From an uncultured Candidatus Melainabacteria bacterium (GTDB lineage Bacteria; Cyanobacteriota; Vampirovibrionia; Gastranaerophilales; Gastranaerophilaceae): 6,620 nucleotides of DNA. Within the stretch, counting starts at the first letter, position 1. Each line of letters starts with the position of its first letter. The position numbers and the translations under genes were made by a program. The stretch spans positions 1 through 6,620 of the forward strand of contig CAKVMU010000099.1 of assembly GCA_934773085.1 (NCBI GenBank). Direction: 5' to 3'. The notes beneath the pieces are model-generated. The model did no database searches, was not told the DNA's origin, and was given only the letters and a program-made list of their open reading frames with translations. Below are positions 1 to 5,763 of this stretch, piece by piece.

Positions 1-26
1 CTTTTAAAGAGGAGGTACAAGGGTGA
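1..26 (+). CDS. 3' end of an upstream gene, probably the partner chromate-transporter subunit (partial)
   Basis: A reading frame enters from the left edge and ends at TGA 24-26, reading F-K-E-E-V-Q-G-stop. The TGA overlaps the GTG start of the next gene at 23 in a GTGA arrangement, the usual sign of translational coupling between subunits. Half-size ChrA-family transporters normally occur as two adjacent homologous genes, so the missing upstream gene is most likely the first half. Only about seven codons are visible, so the identity rests on context alone. Confidence 0.35.
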
Positions 27-556
27 TATTTCTTCTTTTAAGTTTAGAGTTTTTTAAGATTGGAATGTTTTCATTTGGTGGCGGATATGCAACTATTCCG
101 TTTCTATATCATATTGCGCAAGAGTATGGGTGGTATACGTTTGACGAATTGACTCAAATGGTTGCTGTTGCATCAATTACTCCGGGGCCAGTCGGTATAA
201 ATGTGGCAACTTATGCAGGTCTAAAAACAGCGGGAGTTGTTGGTTCTTTGTTTGCGACGATTTCTGAAATGATTCCGTCTCTGATACTTGTTTTGATTGT
301 ATCAAAACTCTTGAAAAAATTTAGTGATAACTTTTATGTAAAATCAATTATAACGACTCTGAAACCTATTAGTTGTGCTCTTTTAACTTCAGTTGCAATT
401 GGTTTGGTAAAACCGTCTTTAGGCGACTTAAAAGGAATGATTTTGTTAGCAGCGTTGCTATTGATGAGTTGGAAATCTAAAAAAGACCCACTTTTTTACA
501 TAATAATAGCAGCATTGGTTGGGGTTGCAGTTAGTTTTTGTTGTTCTTTAACGTGA
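23..556 (+). CDS. chrA: Chromate transporter, ChrA family, half-size (short-chain) subunit
   Basis: This 177-aa integral membrane protein belongs to the CHR family (chromate/anion transport across the inner membrane). The N-terminus carries the family signature FGGGYATIPF (about residues 18-27), followed by a conserved stretch with SITPGPVGINVATYAG (about 51-66). The rest is several hydrophobic segments. The length is that of one half of the classical duplicated ChrA, so it should act with a homologous partner, and the upstream frame ending in a GTGA overlap is the likely one. The GTG start at 23 is supported by AGGAGG at 10-15 with a 7-nt spacer. The 3' end overlaps the convergent OmpA-type gene by 26 bp. 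Family assignment is firm. Whether chromate is the physiological substrate cannot be told from sequence. Confidence 0.92.
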   Translation: MIFLLLSLEFFKIGMFSFGGGYATIPFLYHIAQEYGWYTFDELTQMVAVASITPGPVGINVATYAGLKTAGVVGSLFATISEMIPSLILVLIVSKLLKKFSDNFYVKSIITTLKPISCALLTSVAIGLVKPSLGDLKGMILLAALLLMSWKSKKDPLFYIIIAALVGVAVSFCCSLT

Positions 557-1190
557 TTTTTAATTCAACTCTTCTGCTTTTTGAATAATCTTCTTTGCCA
601 TTCACTAATATTGGTTGGGAGAAGCTTGCGCCTTCAACAATAATCATTTTACGCAAACGGTTTCCGTTCTTTTTATTGTAAGGAGTGTTTGTTATATAAT
701 TTGCAACTTCGTAAGCTCTGTTCAAAGACAGTTCCATGTTTTTCATATATTGTTCGTCTTGGGTGTATTTGCCTTGGAATGTTTGAGAATCCGTGTGTCC
801 TTGAATAATTATTTTATCAATATTTTTATTTAAGTAATCATTTGTAAATATGGAATTCAAATAAGCCGGAGCAAATTTGTCCAAATAAACCTTTCCTTTT
901 TGGGATAATTTATAGCTATTTACGTCAAAAAGCTCCAAGTCAGAGATTTTAACAATACCGGATACTGGGTCGATGTTTGCTTCTATATCTTGATTTTTTA
1001 ATGACTCTTGGAGTGTTTTTGAAGCATTCTCTTTTGCCAAATCTTGTTGCAGAGATTGATAATGGCTGTTGATGTAAGTGTAGAAAAACAATACAATGAA
1101 TACCAATACCAGCCCTGTCATAAGGTCTGTCATTGTAACCCAGAAAATATTTCCTTCGCCGGAATCTTCGTGTTTTGGTCTAAGTCGCAT
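531..1190 (-). CDS. MotB/ZorB-like inner-membrane protein with OmpA peptidoglycan-binding domain
   Basis: The protein has 219 aa: a short polar cytoplasmic N-terminus, one transmembrane helix (about 17-39), a linker (about 40-75) and an OmpA-like periplasmic domain (about 76-215). The start of the helix reads FWVTMTDLMTGLVLVF. Asp22 sits where MotB/ZorB-type stators carry their ion-binding Asp, and the S/T-DLM-x-GL pattern resembles ZorB more than flagellar MotB. The OmpA part keeps the peptidoglycan-contacting motifs IIIQGHTDS (128-136, Asp134), NMELSLNRA (151-159, Arg158) and SRRVEL (205-210). It is the second gene of an operon, starting 15 bp after the MotA/ZorA-like gene, with GGAG at 1197-1200 six bases before ATG. 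Its role would be the peptidoglycan-anchored dimer core of an ion-driven motor. Alternatives are a generic OmpA-MotB envelope protein or a non-defence ExbB/TolQ-like system. Confidence 0.85.
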   Translation of the reverse strand: MRLRPKHEDSGEGNIFWVTMTDLMTGLVLVFIVLFFYTYINSHYQSLQQDLAKENASKTLQESLKNQDIEANIDPVSGIVKISDLELFDVNSYKLSQKGKVYLDKFAPAYLNSIFTNDYLNKNIDKIIIQGHTDSQTFQGKYTQDEQYMKNMELSLNRAYEVANYITNTPYNKKNGNRLRKMIIVEGASFSQPILVNGKEDYSKSRRVELKITLKNNKN

Positions 1191-1205
1191 TGTTATCTCC
1201 GTTGG

Positions 1206-2087
1206 TTAAAATAATTTATCAACAACATCTCCGCCGGAACCCTTGTCCATTGTTTCATTAAGCTTGTTAAGGCTGTAGAGAATGTTTTCCAAGTAAGGTG
1301 TTGTAACCTCATTGATTGATTTTGAGACAGCTTTAGCAAAGTCTTCCGGAAGAGCCTTTAATAATTTTTCATTGTTTGTGTTCTGAATCTTTGATTCTTT
1401 GACTAAGTCAAGTAAGAATTGTTCACTTGTACAAACATCAAAAAGTCTTACGAATTCTTTTTGAATGAGAAGGTAATATTTTTTGCACTTTCTGTTGTAC
1501 AGGATTTTTTCAACAAACATAAATAACAAAGAGTAACCAACAGCAAAAACGGAACATAATGCTGCCATTTGAATATTGGCAATCAAGCCGGTGATGGAGT
1601 TATCTGCAGCTCCGGCTGAAAAATCAACGGCAGTGAATGCAATAGCCATTTTTAAGAACGTAAAGAACGGACCTAATCCTGTTAACAAGGTTGGCATTGT
1701 TTGTATAAATTTGTGGTTTATTTGAGAATAAACCAGAGTTTCTTCATTGAAAAAGTACGCAGCATCAATTGTAAGGTATATTTCCGGAGTGTAGTTGTTT
1801 CCGGCTTTTGCGTTTTGAGATGCGGTATATAGCTTTTCAGGAAAAATCAAAGCCTTTTTAAAATCTTCCCAACAAGTACTGGTGTATGGATTGTTACTCA
1901 TAAATTCGTCTAATTCTCTGAAACGATATGAGATTTCTTTTTTGTTAAGTGTGTTCAAAAACTCATAAACAGATTTAAGACTGTTTTCAACCCTTGTATA
2001 ATTTCTTAGTACGGTCATTATGAAAAACAGAAAAAACACTGTAATAATCAGTATTGCAGGTTCTGTAACTATCCCTATTAACGTCAT
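1206..2087 (-). CDS. MotA/TolQ/ExbB-family motor subunit, ZorA-like with short C-terminal tail
   Basis: The protein has 293 aa. TM1 lies at about 10-27, followed by a cytoplasmic region of about 105 residues, TM2 at about 132-154, TM3 at about 166-193, and a soluble, probably helical C-terminal tail of about 100 residues. The block YFFNEETLVYSQINHKFIQ leading into MPTLLTGLGPFFTFL (131-145) resembles the ZorA/MotA_ExbB core, where homologues usually read IPxxLTGLGxLGTFxGL. Thr143 falls at the conserved Thr, and Ser179 in AALCSVFAVGYS is a candidate for the conserved Ser of the ion path. Oddly, Lys146 replaces the usual small residue within TM2. The tail is much shorter than that of E. coli ZorA, whose long helical tail projects into the cytoplasm. 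ATG at 2087 has AGGAG (2095-2099) with a 7-nt spacer. It should form a pentamer around the downstream MotB-like dimer. Family confidence is good; a defence role is inference. Confidence 0.82.
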   Translation of the reverse strand: MTLIGIVTEPAILIITVFFLFFIMTVLRNYTRVENSLKSVYEFLNTLNKKEISYRFRELDEFMSNNPYTSTCWEDFKKALIFPEKLYTASQNAKAGNNYTPEIYLTIDAAYFFNEETLVYSQINHKFIQTMPTLLTGLGPFFTFLKMAIAFTAVDFSAGAADNSITGLIANIQMAALCSVFAVGYSLLFMFVEKILYNRKCKKYYLLIQKEFVRLFDVCTSEQFLLDLVKESKIQNTNNEKLLKALPEDFAKAVSKSINEVTTPYLENILYSLNKLNETMDKGSGGDVVDKLF

Positions 2088-2108
2088 ATAAACACTCCTC
2101 TCGTGTTT

Positions 2109-2138
2109 ATTATAGCATAAACTATTTGGATTATTTAA
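2109..2138 (-). promoter_or_regulatory. Promoter of the ZorAB-like operon (extended -10)
   Basis: On the minus strand the -10 hexamer is a perfect TATAAT (2109-2114), preceded by TGC to give the extended -10 TGCTATAAT (2109-2117). A weak -35, TTAAAT (2133-2138), lies 18 bp further upstream. Transcription would start near 2102, giving a leader of about 14 nt that already contains the AGGAG site. Confidence 0.65.
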
Positions 2139-2160
2139 CTATTAAGAATTTTGAACTATA
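2120..2160. repeat. Three AACTAT direct repeats at exact 17-bp intervals in the divergent promoter region
   Basis: AACTAT occurs at 2120-2125, 2137-2142 and 2154-2159; the first two extend to AACTATT. The starts are exactly 17 bp apart. The middle copy overlaps the -35 elements of both divergent promoters, and the last overlaps the plus-strand -10. This could be an operator for joint control of both transcripts, but short AT-rich repeats arise by chance, and the promoter hexamers themselves constrain part of the sequence. Confidence 0.3.
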
Positions 2161-2162
2161 AT
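2135..2162 (+). promoter_or_regulatory. Promoter of the large zinc-ribbon gene
   Basis: A perfect TATAAT -10 (2157-2162) is preceded, with a 16-bp spacer, by TTAACT (2135-2140), four of six matches to TTGACA. The start point would be near 2169, about 18 nt before TTG 2187. The -35 overlaps that of the opposite promoter, so RNA polymerase binding in the two directions may be mutually exclusive. Confidence 0.6.
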
Positions 2163-2186
2163 ATATAAAAGTAATCCATAAGGAAT

Positions 2187-5100
2187 TTGAGTAAGCGAAT
2201 GGAATGTCCTAAATGTCATAGTGTTGTAGATGATAATCAAACAGTGTGTCCTAAATGCCACAAGGTTTTGTTGTTGGAATGCCCAAATTGTCATACGTTG
2301 GGTGAGTCTTCAGTTTGTGCAAAGTGCGGATATTCAATTCTTGTTAAGTGTGCGAAATGTTCAAGGATAGTTCCTACGACTGCGGAAGTTTGTCCGAAGT
2401 GTAAATTTCCGACAGCTACTTCTTTGGCTTATCAAGAGTGTGAAACAGACGAGTTTACGTCAATAGCCATAAAGTTCTCAGCATTGAGAGCCATAAGACG
2501 TTTATTGAAATCTCAGGAATTGTATTCAAAATTCTTTTTTAAACTGAAAAACTTGTTGTTGGCACAGATTAAGGGAACTGATTGCAAGTTTATTATTTTC
2601 GGGGATGTCTTTGTTGTCAATATGAGTAAAGAGTTGTCATTTGCGACATCGTCAGCAAAAGCAGTAAGATTGGCATTACGAATTGTGAATGCTTTTTCTG
2701 AATTAAATTTAAAAGTTATTGAAGAGCTTGGAACTCCGTTAAATCTGTCAATAACTTTGCTAAAAAAATCATCAGAAGATTTGCAAAAATTTGAATCTCA
2801 TGAAAATAACGTAAAGTTGTTAACTACGAAAAAAAATACAAAAAAATACCTAAAAGGTATGCAGATTGTGTTGGATCAGTATGTTTGCGATGAAATAAAC
2901 AAGGAATATAAAACGGATTCATTGTATTCAATTGAAGAAAATGGGCAAACATTGATGTTTTATGAAATACTGTTGGATTCTTATGTTATTCCTCCTTCTA
3001 ACACTGAAACCGAAAGTGCCCTTGCGGTCAGCCGGCATGAGATTAAAAAAGTTTCAAAGACGGATGAGCAGGATATTTATTCATTCAAAGTCTTTGATAT
3101 AGAAGCGAAGTGCAAGTTTGAAAGAGTCAACACCTCTTCTTTGCTGGAAAGAATGCTCCTTTTGGATTTTGAAAAGAAAGACAAGATAATATCTATTCGT
3201 TCGGATGACGATGTTCAGATAGGAACTGCACATTTACGGGGCTTCTTTGAGGATAGAGATTTTAGAGTGCTTTATGTGCCTTGCAGTGAGCAGATGAACT
3301 ATCGCCCTTGGGGATTTTTTGAATCATTATTCAAAAGTTATTGGAAATTGGCGTTTCATAATGAATTCAATGATTTGTCAAAAATTCCGGAAGACTTGTA
3401 TAAACGTTTTAAAGAGTTGTTTGACTTGGTATATTCAAAACCTGTTAAGGCAATGACTCCGGAGGATGCTAGGTTTGCTTATATGGAATATTGGGGCAAA
3501 TTTTTACGTGCGCTCGATAGAACTGTTATTATTGCGGATGGGTTTGAAAGACTGGATGACACGACTTTACAAACTTTGGAGCTGTATTTCGACAAGTTTA
3601 AGAATGTGAAACCGGTATTTGTGTTTACAACCTCAAAAGAGGTTTCGGTACATTCCAAGTTGAAAAATCTGCTTAGGACGGATTGTTATACTGAATTCTC
3701 ATTACACAAAACAACAACGGATTCTTGTCTTGCAACTTTTAAATCTGATGCAACAGATTTTATTCAATCTTTTTATTTTGAAAAAATAAAAGAAAATTTT
3801 GACGGCTCACTATTATATTTTGAAAATGCTGTTAAGTATTTGGAAGAGACAGGAGTATTGCTTGATTTCGATAACAAACTTATTGTTAAAAACAAAAAAT
3901 CGGTTATTCTCCCGTCTGATTTAAAAGGGTTGTATAAAGCAAGGATTAAGCTGTTTAATAAGAATCCTAATGTTTCACTAATTTTGGCGTATTTAGCTAT
4001 CCTTGGCGGAAGAGTGGATGAAAAAACTCTTGTTGCATTGGGGATAAAAGAAATTGAAGCCGGAGAAAAGACTCTTGAAGCAGCAGGTTTGGTGAATAAT
4101 CAGGACGGGGTTCTGTATTTAGATAATTCAAAACTTGTTTCTGCGGTTATTGATTCCGGCTTGAAGAAAGAGGCTTCTGATTTCTTGTGTAAAACAATAT
4201 TATCTAAGCTCGGCAAGGGGCTCGACAGTACAACTGCATTCAACGTGATGGGCAGGTTGGCATTTTATAAAGAAGAATACCTCACTTTATGGAAAAACTC
4301 AGTTTTTGCGATGAAAACCGGAGATTATGATGCGTATCTGAAAAACTGTTTAGGCTTTTTGTCTATTGTAGAACACATATCTGCAGATATTCCGTCAGAT
4401 GTTATAGAAGAGAATAAAAAAGATGTCTATCAAAACATTTTGATGAGTCTTTACAGTTATTCTCCGTCAAAAATATATTTTATAGAAAATGTACTACTGA
4501 TGGATGCTATAAATGAAGGTGATGACGAAAAGATTGTTAAACTGTCTAATTTGATGCTTCAAGGAGCGTTGATTTCTTCAAATTACTCGGATGCACTGGG
4601 ACTTTTGCACAACATCCTTTCAAGAATGCAGAATCCGACATTATTAGTAGACGGAGCTGTTAATACAAAGTTCTTACTTCTTTCTCTTGTTAATATTGAA
4701 ATTTTGTATAATATTGGAGATTTCAGAGCTTGTGCTGATTTGGCGGATGAAATTTTGGATGTTCTTTCTCCGGAAGTTCTTGATAAGGTCAAACCGGCAA
4801 GTTTCTCCGTGAACCTCTTTGTATCACATATTCTTGAAACTTTGAGATTGTCAGCGTTTGCAAAATTATATTTGCAGGATAGTGATTTGGATGAATTTTT
4901 GACAAAAATCACAGAGTCTTTGTCTACTGATTTACCGGAAAAAGACTGTGTATTTGCAATAAGAGATTTTCTTTGTGGAAAAGTCTATGCAACCGGTAAT
5001 ATTGAGGCAAGCTCAGCATTTTCAAAAGTTGTGTTCTTGATTCTTCAGGAATTGTCTGTGCTAAAGGATGATTACAAACGTTTTGCTCAGAATGTTTATC

Positions 5101-5513
5101 AAGCAAAACTTTTAGCAACGGATATTCATGCAAGGGAGTTAGAATTGTTCTGTGACTTGCTAATTGCGTATGCATATTCAAAAATCGGGGTTACTCAAAA
5201 AGCAGAAGCAATATATTCTGACGTTCTGAAAACGGCAGAAACATCTGCAATGCTCACAATTTTGTGTGTCGCAAAGTATCTGATTGCAAAACTAAAAGTT
5301 TCTCAATCAAAACCGGAAGAAGCACTGTTGCTTGTGAACGATGCTCTTGCACTCCTACAAAAACACAATAACTCATCTGTTGTTTTATATGTGTTATTTG
5401 AAAAATTGTATATAGATATTGCAAAAGAGCAGGCTATTGCTTCTGTCGACACAGATTCTGAAGAGCGCAAACTTACTCCGTACAAGGAGTTGCTAGCTCG
5501 TATATTGGATTAA
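2187..5513 (+). CDS. Large protein: triple zinc ribbon, degenerate class III cyclase-like domain, AAA/STAND-like domain lacking Walker A, TPR-like tail
   Basis: The protein has 1108 aa and is cytosolic, with no signal or membrane segment. Residues 7-72 carry six CxxC knuckles (C7/C10, C21/C24, C32/C35, C44/C47, C55/C58, C69/C72), enough for three zinc ribbons. Residues about 90-262 follow the pattern of class III nucleotide cyclases: an opening strand at 90-100, IIFGDVFVV with G139-D140, an AVRLALRIV helix, and a closing MFYEIL. The first metal-binding FxDIxGFT motif is absent (it reads IAIKFSALRA), so activity is unlikely. Residues about 305-500 resemble the AAA_16/STAND module of cyclase-AAA-TPR proteins: a Walker B-like VIIADGFERLDD (447-458) is present, but the Walker A position reads RSDDDVQIGTAHL (338-350) with no GK[ST]. 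Residues 500-1108 look alpha-helical and TPR-like (for example around 1006). The start is TTG 2187 (MSKRMEC) or ATG 2199 (MECPKC); AAGGA at 2180-2184 is 2 nt from one and 14 nt from the other. Domain calls come from pattern reading only. Confidence 0.85.
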   Translation: MSKRMECPKCHSVVDDNQTVCPKCHKVLLLECPNCHTLGESSVCAKCGYSILVKCAKCSRIVPTTAEVCPKCKFPTATSLAYQECETDEFTSIAIKFSALRAIRRLLKSQELYSKFFFKLKNLLLAQIKGTDCKFIIFGDVFVVNMSKELSFATSSAKAVRLALRIVNAFSELNLKVIEELGTPLNLSITLLKKSSEDLQKFESHENNVKLLTTKKNTKKYLKGMQIVLDQYVCDEINKEYKTDSLYSIEENGQTLMFYEILLDSYVIPPSNTETESALAVSRHEIKKVSKTDEQDIYSFKVFDIEAKCKFERVNTSSLLERMLLLDFEKKDKIISIRSDDDVQIGTAHLRGFFEDRDFRVLYVPCSEQMNYRPWGFFESLFKSYWKLAFHNEFNDLSKIPEDLYKRFKELFDLVYSKPVKAMTPEDARFAYMEYWGKFLRALDRTVIIADGFERLDDTTLQTLELYFDKFKNVKPVFVFTTSKEVSVHSKLKNLLRTDCYTEFSLHKTTTDSCLATFKSDATDFIQSFYFEKIKENFDGSLLYFENAVKYLEETGVLLDFDNKLIVKNKKSVILPSDLKGLYKARIKLFNKNPNVSLILAYLAILGGRVDEKTLVALGIKEIEAGEKTLEAAGLVNNQDGVLYLDNSKLVSAVIDSGLKKEASDFLCKTILSKLGKGLDSTTAFNVMGRLAFYKEEYLTLWKNSVFAMKTGDYDAYLKNCLGFLSIVEHISADIPSDVIEENKKDVYQNILMSLYSYSPSKIYFIENVLLMDAINEGDDEKIVKLSNLMLQGALISSNYSDALGLLHNILSRMQNPTLLVDGAVNTKFLLLSLVNIEILYNIGDFRACADLADEILDVLSPEVLDKVKPASFSVNLFVSHILETLRLSAFAKLYLQDSDLDEFLTKITESLSTDLPEKDCVFAIRDFLCGKVYATGNIEASSAFSKVVFLILQELSVLKDDYKRFAQNVYQAKLLATDIHARELELFCDLLIAYAYSKIGVTQKAEAIYSDVLKTAETSAMLTILCVAKYLIAKLKVSQSKPEEALLLVNDALALLQKHNNSSVVLYVLFEKLYIDIAKEQAIASVDTDSEERKLTPYKELLARILD

Positions 5514-5520
5514 GTCTGAG

Positions 5521-5610
5521 TTACTTACCATGCTTTTCGCACAAAGTCGGAATGCCGATGAATGCTACGTAAAATATGCAACCAAATAATATTAAATTCA
5601 AAATTTCCAT
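5521..5610 (-). CDS. Small single-span membrane peptide (29 aa), unrecognised
   Basis: ATG at 5610 opens a 29-codon frame ending at TAA 5521-5523. The peptide starts MEILNLILFGCIFYVAF, has one uninterrupted hydrophobic segment (about 4-23), and ends in the charged, Cys/His-containing tail CEKHGK. AAAGGAG lies upstream on the same strand (AGGAG 5620-5624) with a 9-nt spacer, a better site than many long genes here have. It converges with the large gene, leaving only 7 bp between stop codons. A weak promoter could be TATAAA (5667-5672, minus) with TTGTAA (5692-5697), though the 19-bp spacer is long. The size and layout recall small accessory subunits of membrane complexes (KdpF- or CydX-like), but the sequence matches none I know. 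Confidence 0.55.
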   Translation of the reverse strand: MEILNLILFGCIFYVAFIGIPTLCEKHGK

Positions 5611-5669
5611 AACCTTAATCTCCTTTCAAAAGATCTTATATATTCCTAATTCCACATTTGGGGAACTTT

Positions 5670-5680
5670 ATAACGGTTAT
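5670..5680. repeat. 11-bp perfect inverted repeat ATAAC-G-GTTAT
   Basis: ATAACGGTTAT is a 5-1-5 palindrome midway between the start of the 29-aa ORF and the promoter of the 214-aa gene. It overlaps the proposed minus-strand -10 (5667-5672). It may be an operator half-site pair. It is too short, and lacks the following T tract, to be a terminator. Confidence 0.3.
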
Positions 5681-5690
5681 CTAAGAAATA

Positions 5691-5708
5691 TTTACAAAAA
5701 TTTACATT
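5691..5708 (+). promoter_or_regulatory. HLR1/RpaB-type response-regulator box (TTTACA direct repeat)
   Basis: TTTACAAAAATTTACATT fits, at every position, the cyanobacterial HLR1 consensus as I know it: (G/T)TTACA(A/T)(A/T)NN(G/T)TTACA(A/T)(A/T), bound by the OmpR/PhoB-family regulator RpaB. The two TTTACA copies start at 5691 and 5701, 10 bp apart, about one helical turn. A third TTTACA at 5715-5720 doubles as the -35 of the next promoter. The box would sit at about -60 to -43 from the inferred start point, a position where OmpR-family regulators usually activate. Bacillus PhoP boxes have a similar core, so a related regulator in another lineage is possible. Confidence 0.5.
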
Positions 5709-5714
5709 TGATTG

Positions 5715-5744
5715 TTTACATCCCTTTCGTTTTAAGTGTACAAT
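5715..5744 (+). promoter_or_regulatory. Sigma70-type promoter of the 214-aa gene
   Basis: TTTACA (5715-5720) and TACAAT (5739-5744) are separated by 18 bp, each close to consensus. Transcription would begin near 5751, right at the AGGAGG, giving a very short leader of about 13 nt. This places the in-frame ATG at 5746 outside the likely transcript. Confidence 0.65.
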
Positions 5745-5750
5745 CATGTT

Positions 5751-5756
5751 AGGAGG
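5751..5756 (+). promoter_or_regulatory. Ribosome binding site that fixes the start at TTG 5764
   Basis: AGGAGG is a full Shine-Dalgarno core with a 7-nt spacer (5757-5763) before TTG 5764. It lies inside any reading that begins at ATG 5746, which itself has no site upstream. The short leader and this spacing together argue for TTG. Confidence 0.8.
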
Positions 5757-5763
5757 CTTTATT

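Noticed and set aside
615..833. Plus-strand ORF of 72 codons
   Set aside because: It lies wholly antisense inside the OmpA/MotB-like gene, and its product has no domain or ribosome binding site support.
531..2087. Flagellar MotA/MotB stator
   Set aside because: The first protein has three rather than four evident membrane segments and a ZorA-like core, the helix motif of the second is ZorB-like, and no flagellar or chemotaxis genes are nearby.
4583..5485. Three minus-strand ORFs (4583-4912, 4924-5181, 5303-5485)
   Set aside because: All are antisense shadows within the continuous coding frame of the large plus-strand gene, with no recognisable motifs.
531..5513. Complete Zorya defence system
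   Set aside because: No ZorC, ZorD helicase, ZorE HNH nuclease, ZorF or ZorG is seen. The large divergent protein has no helicase or nuclease motif.
5514..5545. Terminator between the large gene and the convergent 29-aa ORF
   Set aside because: Only 7 bp separate the stop codons. The best nearby stem, TCGG-AATG-CCGA, is four pairs with no T tract.
5746..5748. ATG as start of the 214-aa gene
   Set aside because: It has no ribosome binding site, lies between the -10 and the expected transcript start, and AGGAGG plus TTG 5764 just downstream is a much better fit.
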